Under the pieces are notes generated by a model that made no database searches, was not told the origin of the DNA, and saw only the letters and a list, made by a program, of their open reading frames with translations. This document shows, piece by piece, positions 9,746-18,743 of a DNA stretch of 64,000 bases. Source of the DNA: Desulforamulus aeronauticus DSM 10349 (lineage in GTDB: Bacteria; Bacillota; Desulfotomaculia; Desulfotomaculales; Desulfotomaculaceae); NCBI RefSeq assembly GCF_900142375.1, contig NZ_FRAR01000015.1:62001-126000 (forward strand), written 5' to 3'. The translations under genes were made by a program, and so were the position numbers. Position 1 is the first letter of the stretch. Every line of letters begins with the position of its first letter.

Positions 9746-11125
9746 TTGCCAGAAATAGATAAGCCTGCCAACACGCAGGTTGAATTAGAAGCCAAGACGA
9801 TGCGAGAATTGTATACCCTAGCTCGGGATCTAGAGATACAAGGTTATTATAAACTACGAAAAAAGGAACTAATCTTTGAGATATCCAAATTGCAATCCAA
9901 ACAAAGTGGTGTATCCTATGCCGGAGGAGTACTGGAGATCTTACCCGACGGCTACGGATTCCTAAGACCCTCCACCTATGTTCCCAGCAACGATGATATC
10001 TACGTATCAAACTCGCAAATCCGTAGATTTGATCTAAGAACCGGTGACATGGTCTACGGTCAGGTTCGAAAACCTAAGGATAATGAAAGATACTACGGCC
10101 TCTTACGGGTAGAACAGGTAAATGGCGGCCGCCCCGAACTTGCCGCAGAACGGATGCACTTCGCTGGTCTAACCCCCCTTTATCCCAATGAACGAATCAG
10201 GCTGCAAACCGCTTCAAATCGAGTCTCAACTCGGATCATGGACCTCATTTCCCCCCTTGGAAAAGGCCAAAGAGGATTAATCGTTGCCCCTCCCAAAGCA
10301 GGTAAAACCATTCTTATCAAAGAAATCGCCAACAGCATTACTGCCAATCACCCAGAAATAGAGTTGTTTATACTGCTGATTGATGAGCGTCCGGAAGAAG
10401 TTACGGATATTGAGCGATCAGTTAAGGCAGAAGTGGTTAGTTCTACCTTTGATGAACCACCGGAGAATCATGTTAAAGCTTCGGAGATGGTACTAGAGCG
10501 GGCTAAACGGCTGGTGGAAAGTGGCCATGATGTGGTGATTTTGTTGGATAGTATTACTAGGCTAGCCAGGGCACATAACTTGGTTATTCCCCCCAGTGGC
10601 CGCACTCTGTCCGGTGGTGTGGACCCGGCTGCGCTCCATAAGCCCAAGCGTTTCTTTGGTGCTGCCCGTAATATGGAAGAGGGCGGCAGCCTAACCATCT
10701 TAGCGACCGCATTAATTGAGACAGGCAGCCGTATGGACGATGTGATCTTCGAGGAATTTAAAGGCACCGGTAACATGGAACTCATTCTAGACCGCAAACT
10801 GGCCGATCGCAGACTATTCCCCGCTATCGATATTCAACGCTCCGGCACTAGGCGGGAGGATCTGCTGTTAGTAAAGGACGAGTTGGACTATGTTTGGAAC
10901 CTGCGCAAAGCCATTGCTGGCATGAGCCCCATTGAAGCCCTGGACAACCTTCTGGAGCGCATGAGAAATACCAACAGTAATGTAGAGTTGCTAGGAGATT
11001 TTAAGCCAAAGGCTCAAATGCAAGCGAACACCAGCGAATTGAGGGAACTTCCGCAATCTCCGATACAACCCGCTGTTCACCCCCAAAAACGTCAGTATCG
11101 ACGCAGGACGGGGGAGGGGAGCTAG
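9746..11125 (+). CDS. rho: Transcription termination factor Rho
   Basis: Hexameric RNA-dependent ATPase/helicase that ends transcription at Rho-dependent sites. Order of parts: N-terminal Rho_N helical domain (about 10-48), cold-shock-type RNA-binding domain with GYGFLR, and a RecA-like core with Walker A PPKAGKT (Lys187), Walker [15 protein letters not shown] and the secondary-channel segment after [13 protein letters not shown] at 9746 is preferred because aaggtgg lies about 8 bases upstream; an upstream in-frame TTG at 9689 would add 19 residues but lacks a ribosome-binding site. The C-terminus is basic (KRQYRRR). Rho before rpmE matches B. subtilis. Confidence 0.95.
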   Translation: MPEIDKPANTQVELEAKTMRELYTLARDLEIQGYYKLRKKELIFEISKLQSKQSGVSYAGGVLEILPDGYGFLRPSTYVPSNDDIYVSNSQIRRFDLRTGDMVYGQVRKPKDNERYYGLLRVEQVNGGRPELAAERMHFAGLTPLYPNERIRLQTASNRVSTRIMDLISPLGKGQRGLIVAPPKAGKTILIKEIANSITANHPEIELFILLIDERPEEVTDIERSVKAEVVSSTFDEPPENHVKASEMVLERAKRLVESGHDVVILLDSITRLARAHNLVIPPSGRTLSGGVDPAALHKPKRFFGAARNMEEGGSLTILATALIETGSRMDDVIFEEFKGTGNMELILDRKLADRRLFPAIDIQRSGTRREDLLLVKDELDYVWNLRKAIAGMSPIEALDNLLERMRNTNSNVELLGDFKPKAQMQANTSELRELPQSPIQPAVHPQKRQYRRRTGEGS

Positions 11126-11243
11126 CCATGTCCTTTGGCCATTAGCGCCCAAAAAATATGCATATTTTCCCATCACCTCGGATATACTATTAATGGTGTG
11201 TCTCCCTTCAGACCCACTTATTACTATTCGAGGTGATTTTTCT

Positions 11244-12194
11244 ATGTTTCCGATAAACAAAAAATACTGGCTGGTGGTGATTACCGCTGGATTGATAGTT
11301 GGTAGTGCATGGGGTGTGATTCCAGCCAATGCAGGCTTGGACGAGGCTATGTATGAAGGGGCTTATACCCCTCCGATGGCTCGTCAGGTAGAAGTAGAAG
11401 TATTCCAAGAAAGATCCGCCACGGAGGCTCCTAAGGCTACCCAAGCGAAAAAGGTAGATATGGAATACCAGGTTCGGGCAGGAGATAGTCTTTGGAGTAT
11501 TGCTGAGCGTACGGGCATTACAGTAGACATGCTGGCTAAGGCTAATAACCTAAATCAAGATAATTTTCTTGTGGTGGGAACTACTTTAACTCTACCTGGA
11601 ACAGATATCGAGCAACATCGGGTTGCTGAGGGAGAAACTCTCTCCCATATTGCTGGTCAATACGGCATTACACTGTCTGAGTTATTAGCAGCTAATCGCA
11701 TAACTAACCCAGACTTAATTAAAGTGGGTCAAAATTTACAGATACCCGGAGAGAGTCCTCAGCCAATAGTCTCTGCAGCTACCACCACCGGACAAGCCGG
11801 TAAAATTCAAATTGGTGGTTGGGGTTGGCCGGTAGCCGGGGAAATAACCTCACAATTTGGTATCCGGGGCGACCGTCCCCATGAAGGTATTGATATCGGT
11901 GCCGCATCTGGTGCTGCTATTAAAGCGCCGGAAAAGGGCCGAGTGGTTTGGGCAGCACCCAGAGGTACCTATGGTCTAACTGTGATTATAGACCATGGCA
12001 ACGGCATTCGCTCCCTGTATGCCCACTGTTCCAAACTGTTGGTTCAGGAAGGTCAACAAGTGGCTAAAAATCAAGCTTTGGCCCTAGTGGGGACTACGGG
12101 TCGTTCCTCTGGACCGCATTTGCATATGGAAGTGCTGCGGCAAGGTGTCCCCCTGGATCCGTTACTCTTTTTAAAAGAAAGGCTATTTGCTTAA
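11244..12194 (+). CDS. LysM-domain M23 metallopeptidase
   Basis: Secreted or membrane-tethered peptidoglycan hydrolase. The protein has an N-terminal hydrophobic segment (about 8-26), two LysM peptidoglycan-binding repeats (about 75-118 and 125-168) and a C-terminal LytM/M23 domain with intact zinc ligands: His213 and Asp217 in HEGID and His292/His294 in HLHME. It should therefore be catalytically competent, unlike the SpoIIQ-like protein at 35731. ATG at 11244 has a gaggtg site; the frame is open upstream to 11193 but without a start signal. It ends at a strong terminator. Confidence 0.93.
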   Translation: MFPINKKYWLVVITAGLIVGSAWGVIPANAGLDEAMYEGAYTPPMARQVEVEVFQERSATEAPKATQAKKVDMEYQVRAGDSLWSIAERTGITVDMLAKANNLNQDNFLVVGTTLTLPGTDIEQHRVAEGETLSHIAGQYGITLSELLAANRITNPDLIKVGQNLQIPGESPQPIVSAATTTGQAGKIQIGGWGWPVAGEITSQFGIRGDRPHEGIDIGAASGAAIKAPEKGRVVWAAPRGTYGLTVIIDHGNGIRSLYAHCSKLLVQEGQQVAKNQALALVGTTGRSSGPHLHMEVLRQGVPLDPLLFLKERLFA

Positions 12195-12217
12195 CCAGTA
12201 GAGTTTCATGACTACTA

Positions 12218-12254
12218 AAAAAATCCCCATCTGCCAACAGATGGGGTATTTTAT
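12218..12254. terminator. Bidirectional intrinsic terminator
   Basis: Perfect 9-base arms ccccatctg (12225-12233) and cagatgggg (12238-12246) with a 4-base loop. On the + strand the tail is tattttat, after the M23 gene. On the minus strand the tail is a run of seven T residues, so it would work even better for a minus-strand transcript. Confidence 0.85.
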
Positions 12255-12546
12255 GGTTCTTTATTCAGTTATCCGTAACGCCGTCCCGCATCTCCCACAT
12301 AAATACAATCAACGCTTTATTATACTCGCCACGGGGTCACTCTCCGGAAAGTGACCTTTAGTTTGCGACAGGTTGAGATAGGAGAAAGGCATCTAAGCCT
12401 TATGTTACACGAGGACAGGGCGTCTTGTAAAATTTTCGTCTGCATGATTCCCGTGACTTGGCTTCTTGGGTTATGCAGGGCCGAGAAAGGCTAAAAAAGC
12501 TATATGGTCAAACTGTCTGTTACTTTGTTCAATTAAAGCGGGTCTT
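12255..12546. other. Gene-poor gap with a hairpin and a possible minus-strand promoter
   Basis: No convincing protein gene is seen. On the minus strand TATAAT (12319-12324) lies 73 bases from the bidirectional terminator, which could give a small RNA of about 95 bases. A ggtcact/agtgacc hairpin (12335-12356) sits just upstream of that -10 element and could be an operator. The rest shows nothing recognisable. Confidence 0.35.
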
Positions 12547-12882
12547 TCAAGAGCGGTGGCTTGCTCGACCACCTAAGACATCACATCCTTTCAATAGTTT
12601 TATTAGTTCTTCCCTGGTTGGTGGCCTGGGAATTCCTGGGTCCCCTGACAGGGAGGGAGCGGAGTCTTGCACAGGCCCTCCCGGTGGACTAAATGAGTCA
12701 CCTGGGCCAAGTTGCGATGTCGCCGCCCCACCAACCTGTTCGGAGACCTTCCTTAGCTTTGGTCTGCCGACATTTTGCGGTGGTGGTTGCACCTCCTCTT
12801 CTTTGAACAGTCTGCTAGGCGGGCCTAATGGCCAGTTTATCATAGTCCCGAGGATCTCAGGTGAATGTTTGATGGTACACAT
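12547..12882 (-). CDS. Proline-rich hypothetical protein
   Basis: I do not recognise this 111-residue protein. The minus-strand frame starts at ATG 12882, with a good gggagg site about 7 bases upstream, which is the main evidence that it is a gene. An N-terminal stretch is followed by a Pro/Gly/Ser-rich, probably disordered middle (QPPPQNVGRP; SFSPPGGPVQ) and a short charged helix near the C-terminus (TREELIKLLKG). No signal peptide or membrane segment is seen. Its strand is opposite to its neighbours. Confidence 0.5.
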   Translation of the reverse strand: MCTIKHSPEILGTMINWPLGPPSRLFKEEEVQPPPQNVGRPKLRKVSEQVGGAATSQLGPGDSFSPPGGPVQDSAPSLSGDPGIPRPPTREELIKLLKGCDVLGGRASHRS

Positions 12883-13212
12883 CCAAATCGCCTCCCTCAA
12901 CATGCAGGTACTGTCAAAGGACCAACAATATTTAGTTGTCCTTGGTCCTGCAGAAATAATGTTAGGCCTGTCAGTGGAGCATCACTCCCGGCGGAGGCAT
13001 ATCTCTTCCCCGCATACCGCAGAACCTAATCAAGCAGGACACAAATACCAATTTTGGTATTTATATACATATACGACACCGTGTTAAAATTTCCTTTTTA
13101 TGGTAATAATATTTTTAAAAAAGATTTTTTGCCCTCTAGCTCTTAAACTAGTGACCTTTAAGGCCAATGGTCAAAAGCCTCTGTTATTACCCAACAAACC
13201 TCGTCCAACTCC
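12883..13212. other. Gap without recognised gene
   Basis: The stretch holds an aaatacca/tggtattt hairpin (13043-13062) and a ggaccaa/ttggtcc-type inverted repeat near 12919-12948. No protein frame with a credible start was found. It should contain the promoter of the minus-strand proline-rich gene, which I could not locate. Confidence 0.3.
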
Positions 13213-13242
13213 TTGCAAAATTCCCGAATACCGTGCTATAAT
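13213..13242 (+). promoter_or_regulatory. Sigma-A-type promoter of rpmE
   Basis: TTGCAA (13213-13218) and a perfect TATAAT (13237-13242) are separated by 18 bases. The leader of about 70 bases to the GTG contains a small atgctc/gagcat hairpin (13269-13283). Autoregulatory L31 leaders are known in Firmicutes, but I cannot confirm that this is one. Confidence 0.7.
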
Positions 13243-13318
13243 ACTCACGTGTGTTTTCAAGAAAACCGATGCTCCTAGAGCATTGCATTTGTAACAGGTT
13301 GAGAAAGAAGGTGAGTTT

Positions 13319-13516
13319 GTGAGAGAGAAGATTCATCCCAAATACAATGAAGTCGAAGTAAAGTGTGTTTGTGGCAATACCTTTAAGACCGGTTCCACCA
13401 AGAAGGAGATTAAAGTTGAAATTTGCTCCAATTGCCATCCCTTCTACACAGGCGCTCAGCGTCAAATCGAAGTTGGTGGTCGGGCTGAGAAGTTCCGTAA
13501 GAAATACGGCTTGTAA
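13319..13516 (+). CDS. rpmE: Ribosomal protein L31, zinc-binding type
   Basis: A 65-residue large-subunit protein bridging the two subunits. It begins [12 protein letters not shown] and carries the zinc ligands of the C+ form (CVCGN and [10 protein letters not shown]), so it belongs to the zinc-dependent paralogue class. GTG at 13319 follows a gaaggtgag site. It is flanked by its own promoter and terminator, so it is likely monocistronic. The rho-rpmE-prfA neighbourhood matches B. subtilis, but tdk, normally next to it there, is absent. Confidence 0.97.
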   Translation: MREKIHPKYNEVEVKCVCGNTFKTGSTKKEIKVEICSNCHPFYTGAQRQIEVGGRAEKFRKKYGL

Positions 13517-13526
13517 TAGCTTAGTT

Positions 13527-13550
13527 AGCAGAGCGGTGGCTCTGCTTTTT
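13527..13550 (+). terminator. Intrinsic terminator after rpmE
   Basis: Perfect 8-base arms agcagagc and gctctgct with a ggtg loop are followed by five T residues, 10 bases after the rpmE stop. Confidence 0.9.
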
Positions 13551-13634
13551 CCTTATCTAGGAACCTTTAGGAATATAATGGCTTCCACTCCAAGAAGGTA
13601 ATCAACACTCAACCAAAGATGGAGGTATGAATTT

Positions 13635-14513
13635 ATGTCATTTCAATACGGGGGCCAGGCAGTTATTGAAGGTGTGATGATGCGGGGGCCGGCACATCGA
13701 GCCGTTGCTGTACGTCGTCCCGATGAAAGCATTGTCGTTGATGAAAAAAGCGTAGGTTCCATTACCCAGAGGTTTCCGGCTCTTAAACTACCGTTTATTC
13801 GCGGCGTGGTAATGCTGTTTGAATCCTTAATTATGGGAATTCAGGCGCTGGCCTACTCGGCGGAACAGGCCATGGGGGAAGAGGAAGAAGAGCAATTAAG
13901 CAAATGGGAAATCTTCTTAACCATTGCTTTCTCACTGGGTTTAGCGATTGTGTTGTTTATCGTCATTCCAACCTCTTTAACCTACTTTACAGCTTCCGCC
14001 ATTCAAGATAACTTCGCTCGAAATATTATAGAAGGTGTTATCCGTCTGGGAGTCTTTTTAGGTTACGTGTTGGCGGTTTCTCGCATGAAAGATATCCAGC
14101 GGGTGTTTATGTATCATGGAGCGGAGCATAAGGTCATCAATGCCTTTGAAGCGGGCAAAGAGCTAACTGTAGAGACAGTGCAAAGGTTTTCCACCCTGCA
14201 CCCTCGTTGCGGTACCAGCTTCCTGTTGATCGTAATCTTAATCAAAGTGGTCATTTTCTCAGGCGTTACTGCTTCAGGTCTGTTCGGCCAGATTTTCTTC
14301 CGTATCCTACTGTTGCCGGTGGTGGCCGGCGTAGCCTACGAGCTTTTAAAGCTCTCGGGTAAGTACCAAGACCGGGGATTATGTCGAATCTTTATAGCAC
14401 CCGGCTTGTGGATGCAAAAATTAACCACCAATGAACCCGATGATAGCCAAGTAGAAGTTGCCATCAAGGCATTTTGTGCAGTTCATAAGGAAGGTGACAT
14501 CCATGTTCGGTAA
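13635..14513 (+). CDS. DUF1385 membrane protein
   Basis: A 292-residue protein beginning [15 protein letters not shown], the hallmark of the DUF1385 family (YqhQ type). Several hydrophobic segments follow (about 90-112, 135-155, 197-220 and 225-240), with the conserved [14 protein letters not shown] and [10 protein letters not shown] blocks between them. The His- and Cys-containing blocks suggest metal binding, but the biochemical role is not established. ATG at 13635 follows a ggaggt site. The end overlaps prfA by 11 bases, indicating translational coupling with prfA and then prmC. Confidence 0.88.
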   Translation: MSFQYGGQAVIEGVMMRGPAHRAVAVRRPDESIVVDEKSVGSITQRFPALKLPFIRGVVMLFESLIMGIQALAYSAEQAMGEEEEEQLSKWEIFLTIAFSLGLAIVLFIVIPTSLTYFTASAIQDNFARNIIEGVIRLGVFLGYVLAVSRMKDIQRVFMYHGAEHKVINAFEAGKELTVETVQRFSTLHPRCGTSFLLIVILIKVVIFSGVTASGLFGQIFFRILLLPVVAGVAYELLKLSGKYQDRGLCRIFIAPGLWMQKLTTNEPDDSQVEVAIKAFCAVHKEGDIHVR

Positions 14514-15573
14514 ACTCCAGGCACTGGAGGATAAATATGTTCAACTGGAAAGCCAAATCAGCGATCCGGAGGTAATGTCCGACCGGTCTAAGTGGCAGCA
14601 ATTGGTGAAAAGTCACTCGGATTTGGGGGATGTGGTGGAGGCATTTCGCCAATATAAAAAGGCTCAAAAAGATCTGGAAGAAAACAAATTGATGCTGGAA
14701 GATAAAATAGAGCCAGATTTCAAGGAAATGGTTGAACTAGAGGTAGCGGAACTACAAAGTCAGATAGAAGATTTGGAGAAACAGCTAAAGGTTCTGTTGC
14801 TGCCCAAGGACCCCAACGATGATAAAAACGTTATTGTGGAAGTCCGTGGGGGGACTGGCGGTGACGAGGCAGCTCTCTTTGCTGGCGACCTATTTAGAAT
14901 GTACTCCCGTTACGCCGAAAAGAAAGGCTGGCGTACCGAGATTATGGAGGCTAACGAAACTGACCTCGGCGGTTTTAAAGAGGTGACCTTCGTCATTGAA
15001 GGAAAAGGAGCCTACAGCATCCTCAAATTTGAGAGTGGTGTGCATCGGGTACAGCGGGTTCCTGCCACCGAAAGTGGTGGACGGATCCATACCTCTGCCG
15101 CTACCGTGGCTGTATTGCCCGAAGCCGAGGAAGTGGATATTGATATCAGTCCCAATGATATCCGCATTGACCTGTTCTGTGCCAGTGGTCCCGGCGGTCA
15201 GTGTGTAAACACTACCCAATCGGCGGTGCGCATTACCCATATTCCCACTGGTACCGTGGTATCCTGCCAGGATGAAAAATCCCAACATAAGAACAAAGAT
15301 AAAGCTATGCGGGTCTTACGAGCTCGTCTGCTGGATAAAGCCCAGGAAGAGCAGCAAAAGGCCATCGCCGGTGCCCGAAAATCTCAGGTAGGCAGCGGGG
15401 ACCGCAGTGAACGTATCCGTACCTACAACTTTCCCCAAAACCGCATCACTGACCACCGCATTGGTCTGACGGTACACCGTCTGGAGCAGGTGCTACAAGG
15501 GGATCTGGACGAAATCGTCGAATCTCTCATCACCACCGACCAAGCGGAAAGATTGAAAGCGGTGGAGGAGTAG
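14503..15573 (+). CDS. prfA: Peptide chain release factor 1
   Basis: Reads UAA and UAG stop codons and triggers peptide release. The 356-residue protein has the N-terminal coiled-coil domain, the codon-recognition PAT tripeptide (in RVPATESGG), and the catalytic GGQ at 231-233, whose Gln233 would be methylated by PrmC. ATG at 14503 is chosen over the longer open frame because aaggtga lies just upstream and [12 protein letters not shown] is the usual RF1 beginning. It overlaps the DUF1385 gene by 11 bases. Its likely terminator is at 15591-15632. Confidence 0.97.
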   Translation: MFGKLQALEDKYVQLESQISDPEVMSDRSKWQQLVKSHSDLGDVVEAFRQYKKAQKDLEENKLMLEDKIEPDFKEMVELEVAELQSQIEDLEKQLKVLLLPKDPNDDKNVIVEVRGGTGGDEAALFAGDLFRMYSRYAEKKGWRTEIMEANETDLGGFKEVTFVIEGKGAYSILKFESGVHRVQRVPATESGGRIHTSAATVAVLPEAEEVDIDISPNDIRIDLFCASGPGGQCVNTTQSAVRITHIPTGTVVSCQDEKSQHKNKDKAMRVLRARLLDKAQEEQQKAIAGARKSQVGSGDRSERIRTYNFPQNRITDHRIGLTVHRLEQVLQGDLDEIVESLITTDQAERLKAVEE

Positions 15574-15590
15574 ATCAGTTATCGGCCATT

Positions 15591-15632
15591 AGCCTTCGGC
15601 TTAGGGGTTTACCTTCGCTGAAGGCTGCTTTT
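15591..15632 (+). terminator. Probable terminator after prfA within a repeat block
   Basis: The 10-base arms agccttcggc (15591-15600) and gctgaaggct (15617-15626) pair with one G-U and are followed by gcttttat. The surrounding sequence (cggccattagcc; tcgttggctttt) belongs to the GCCGATGGC-type repeat family. Confidence 0.55.
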
Positions 15633-15731
15633 ATTGGTCGTTGGCTTTTAGCTTTCAGTTATTATCGAGATGGAAAAATGAATGCTTCCGCTAATTTATG
15701 AAATGACCAATACAAGAGGTGACCCCATCCT

Positions 15732-16589
15732 ATGAACCTGCGCCAGGCCCTTACTCTGGGCCGCGAACTACTAAAGCTCCATAACAGCCCATCCTACTTC
15801 ATTGATGCCCAAGTCTTGCTTTCCAAGGTCACTGGACTGGATCGTACTGGTCTGTTGCTAAAGGAAGAGGTAGTGCTTACCGATGAACAACAGCAGCAGT
15901 ATAAAAATCTGCTGGATCGGCGGGCTTGGGGGGAACCGGTGGCATATCTTACCGGCTCAAAAGAATTCATGGGATTGGATTTTGTCGTATCTCCAGCCGT
16001 TTTAATTCCTCGCCCGGATACCGAACTGATGGTGGAAACAGCATTGGCTTTTCTCCAATCCCAGGGGGAGGGGGCTTGTCTGGCTGCGGATGTAGGCACC
16101 GGCAGTGGAGCCATTGCAGTTAGTCTGGCCAACTATCTACCGGGATTGCAGGTCTATGCCATAGACCTTTCGCCCGATGCCTTAGCAATTGCCGGGCAGA
16201 ATGCCATACTCCATCAGGTAGACCGGCGGGTTACCTTGCTGCAGGGCAATCTTCTGCAGCCAATTTCGCTAGAGCTTTCGGGTAGGTTGAATGTTATTAC
16301 TGCTAACCTTCCCTACATACCTAGTGGTGAGATAGCGGGCTTGATGTCCGATGTTAAAGATTATGAACCTCACTTAGCCTTGGATGGAGGGTGTGACGGC
16401 TTGGATTTGTATCGTTTGTTCCTGCCGCAGGCCTATAACTTACTAAAGCCCGGCGGCCTTTTACTGATGGAAATCGGTCCCGGACAAGGAGAAGCTGCGA
16501 AAAAGATGTTACCGGAAGAGCGGTGGCAAGCTGAGATAAAACTGGATCTGGCCTGCCGCGAACGTCTGGTAGTAGCCCAAAGGAAATAG
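15732..16589 (+). CDS. prmC: Release factor N5-glutamine methyltransferase (variant motif IV)
   Basis: SAM-dependent enzyme that methylates the GGQ glutamine of release factors; it lies right after its substrate gene prfA. The 285-residue protein has the N-terminal helical domain (about 1-75), the SAM-binding ADVGTGSGAIAVSL and the acidic YAIDLSPDAL. The substrate-glutamine motif, NPPY in most members, reads NLPY here (Asn192-Tyr195). Asn, second Pro and Tyr are kept, so activity is plausible. ATG at 15732 follows a gaggtga site. A terminator overlaps the stop region. Confidence 0.93.
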   Translation: MNLRQALTLGRELLKLHNSPSYFIDAQVLLSKVTGLDRTGLLLKEEVVLTDEQQQQYKNLLDRRAWGEPVAYLTGSKEFMGLDFVVSPAVLIPRPDTELMVETALAFLQSQGEGACLAADVGTGSGAIAVSLANYLPGLQVYAIDLSPDALAIAGQNAILHQVDRRVTLLQGNLLQPISLELSGRLNVITANLPYIPSGEIAGLMSDVKDYEPHLALDGGCDGLDLYRLFLPQAYNLLKPGGLLLMEIGPGQGEAAKKMLPEERWQAEIKLDLACRERLVVAQRK

Positions 16590-16621
16590 CCAGGAAGGAA
16601 CAAAATTCCGCCTGGCTTTTT
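16588..16621 (+). terminator. Intrinsic terminator after prmC
   Basis: Arms agccagg (16588-16594) and cctggct (16611-16617), with inner aaggaa/ttccg pairing, are followed by five T residues. The element overlaps the last bases of the prmC stop codon. Confidence 0.8.
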
Positions 16622-16677
16622 GACCTATCGGAAAGTATAAAATTTGCCCACAGGCATACGGGCAAACTGAAAATTAG

Positions 16678-17682
16678 TTAGCTGCCAGCATAATAATAGA
16701 TAAATTCCTCCAGCGTGGCAATTCCTTTGTGGTGCATAAAGGCTGCAATAGGCAGCCCAATATAGCGAAAATGCCAGGGTTCAAAGGAATACCCTGTGAT
16801 GGTCTCTTTACCCTCGGGATAACGTAGGATAAAACCGTGCTGCCAACTGTTTGCTGCTAACCAGGCATAGGCTTTACCATTCCCGGCTATATCAACAGCC
16901 AAACCTGTTTGGTGCTCGCTATGTCCCACCGGAGCTACGGTGGACGTTGTCATTTTTAGGCCTAACTGGCTGGCCCGGTTGTTAAAAATGGCTTGCTGTT
17001 CAGCCGCCGTACGATAACCGGAGGTAATGGTTAAAGAAACCCCTTGCCCTGCAGCGGCAGTAAATAAATTTTGCAGTGGCTCTTGTAATAAGGAAGAAAA
17101 GGGATACCCCTTAAAATGAATGAGTGAGTCCCCTCCCACTCGATAATCTGTGGGTAGCCGGAATTGTTTATTTACCAGAATAATCTTCACTGGCAGCGGA
17201 GGCCGAGGTTTCAATTGTTCGGAGGGATAAATTAGCACAGCTTTGTTTGCTGTATCCCAATCCACGGTATAGCCAAAGTACGCTGCGACCCAACGGGCAG
17301 GCAGGTAGGTTCTGGCGCCAATGATTTGGGGTGTGGCATCTGCTTCTATCATGCCTTCTTGACGAATCAGCTGATTACTCCCCACTTGCAAGGTAAGCTG
17401 TTTATCTGCCAATAGTAGCTGCACAGTTTGAGAAGCTGGGTCCCAAAGAATATTCTCATCGGTTACGCCACAAGCATAGGCTAAATAACGAATGGGTACA
17501 AAAACCCGGCCGTCCTCGATAAAAGAAATGGTATCCATTTGCTGTTCTTGATTATTGACGATATACTTGTCACTGCCAGGCTGAAATACCGCATTATTCA
17601 ACGGGGTAGCCTGGACTCCTGGGGCATAAAGCAAACAGAAAAGACAAGTAAGTAAGACCACGGTCAACCTTTGCATGAACAA
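16678..17682 (-). CDS. Stalk-domain D-alanyl-D-alanine carboxypeptidase (VanY-like)
   Basis: Secreted peptidoglycan-trimming enzyme. A signal peptide (about 1-26, hydrophobic core then VQA) is followed by two halves of a copper-amine-oxidase-like stalk domain (about 35-160, with RVFVPIRYLAYACGV and RTYLPARWVAAYFGY) and a C-terminal VanY/M15 domain. Zinc ligands are visible: His257 and Asp264 in SEHQTGLAVDIAG and the later EPWHFRYIG. The stalk probably binds the wall or other surface proteins rather than copper. TTG at 17682 lies 6 bases after ggag; ATG two codons later is the alternative. It faces prmC convergently. Confidence 0.88.
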   Translation of the reverse strand: MFMQRLTVVLLTCLFCLLYAPGVQATPLNNAVFQPGSDKYIVNNQEQQMDTISFIEDGRVFVPIRYLAYACGVTDENILWDPASQTVQLLLADKQLTLQVGSNQLIRQEGMIEADATPQIIGARTYLPARWVAAYFGYTVDWDTANKAVLIYPSEQLKPRPPLPVKIILVNKQFRLPTDYRVGGDSLIHFKGYPFSSLLQEPLQNLFTAAAGQGVSLTITSGYRTAAEQQAIFNNRASQLGLKMTTSTVAPVGHSEHQTGLAVDIAGNGKAYAWLAANSWQHGFILRYPEGKETITGYSFEPWHFRYIGLPIAAFMHHKGIATLEEFIYYYAGS

Positions 17683-17752
17683 TCAAATCTCCGTTTCAAG
17701 TAATTTTTTAGAGATAGCCAAGCTTCCAGCGGGAGATTTTCACCCAAGTAAG

Positions 17753-18451
17753 TTAGAGTTTGAGCAGCGCTCCGTAAGTGGTGACTCCGCCAATGGCAAA
17801 AATCAGCAGGCCACTTAATTTGGGCAGCAGCCGCCAGGCCCCCCGATCAAATGCTCCCCCCGCCAGGAAGGATAGTTTAACAAATACTAGACCGATCGTC
17901 ACCAGAGCTATGGCACCACCAATGCCAAAGGCGAAAACCAGGGCTAAGCCGCTGATTAAAGCACCGCTGCTAACCGCTAGCAGTAGGACAGCCAAAGCAC
18001 TGGGACAGGGCAGAAGACCGTTTGTAAAGCCCAGCAATAGGATATCCAGCAGATTTCCTTTGGCTTGTGGTTGGCGTCGCAGGAGCTTAGACGGTGCATG
18101 ATGGGAATGACCACAGCCACAACTGCAAGTGGGACTTCGACGAAAAACCATGCGCAGTCCCACCAATACAATGATCAAGCCAGAACCTAATTTTAGCCAG
18201 GTTTCCACTCTATCTTGTGGTATGGATACAGTGGATATAGCCAAAGCAGTGGCAGAATGAGTCAGTATGGCCAGCACTACAATGACCATAGTATGAGTGA
18301 TGGCAGAGGTAAGCCCTAACACGACCGCATCCCGCGACCTACCTCGGGACATAATTAAATAGGCTCCCATAATGCTCTTACCATGCCCTGGTTCCAAAGC
18401 ATGCAAAGCCCCAATTCCCAGGGCCGAGAAAAAGTACAGCCAGAAATCCAT
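17753..18451 (-). CDS. NicO-family nickel/cobalt transporter-like membrane protein
   Basis: A 232-residue protein with about six hydrophobic segments. The first one carries HALEPGHGKS, the metal-site signature of the NicO/RcnA nickel-cobalt family. A second conserved block NGLLPCPSALAVLLLA and a central Cys/His-rich loop (CSCGCGHSHH, about residues 107-116) likely handle metal. It could be an efflux or an uptake protein; the sequence does not decide. ATG at 18451 is chosen because of a caggaggt site; the open frame extends to 18475. No nickel-cobalt riboswitch is seen upstream. Confidence 0.82.
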   Translation of the reverse strand: MDFWLYFFSALGIGALHALEPGHGKSIMGAYLIMSRGRSRDAVVLGLTSAITHTMVIVVLAILTHSATALAISTVSIPQDRVETWLKLGSGLIIVLVGLRMVFRRSPTCSCGCGHSHHAPSKLLRRQPQAKGNLLDILLLGFTNGLLPCPSALAVLLLAVSSGALISGLALVFAFGIGGAIALVTIGLVFVKLSFLAGGAFDRGAWRLLPKLSGLLIFAIGGVTTYGALLKL

Positions 18452-18656
18452 GGTACTAACCTCCTGAATTAGCAATAGAGCATACTACTGCACAAAAGAA
18501 CTGGTCATGGGCTTTTCGGGTGTTGTAAAAACCCGAGTGTATTTCTTTTATTCCTATTCTTAGCACGGGACAATTTATGCCAATTCCGGCACCTATATCC
18601 ATAAAATCCAGCTATCTAATAAACATTGGTAGATAACTAAAATAGCCAAAGGCCAA

Positions 18657-18685
18657 TGGCTATCCACTATAAATCATGTTATAAT
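18657..18685 (+). promoter_or_regulatory. Extended -10 promoter of the sua5/ywlC gene
   Basis: TGT followed by TATAAT (18680-18685) makes an extended -10 element, which compensates for a weak -35 (tggcta). The -35 region overlaps an agccaaaggccaatggc repeat block (18644-18660). Confidence 0.5.
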
Positions 18686-18743
18686 TTCCACCGTAAGGAT
18701 GAAGATACAATAGTGCAGATGCATAAAACGGAGATACAAAAAA

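Noticed and set aside
12458-13087. Plus-strand open frame of 209 codons
   Set aside because: It overlaps the minus-strand frame that has a strong ribosome-binding site; its own start has none and the translation is rich in Cys/Ser/Pro like an antisense shadow.
18452-18743. Nickel-cobalt riboswitch before the NicO-type gene
   Set aside because: Only a simple tcgggt/acccga hairpin is present on the minus strand; the multi-stem core of that class is not seen.
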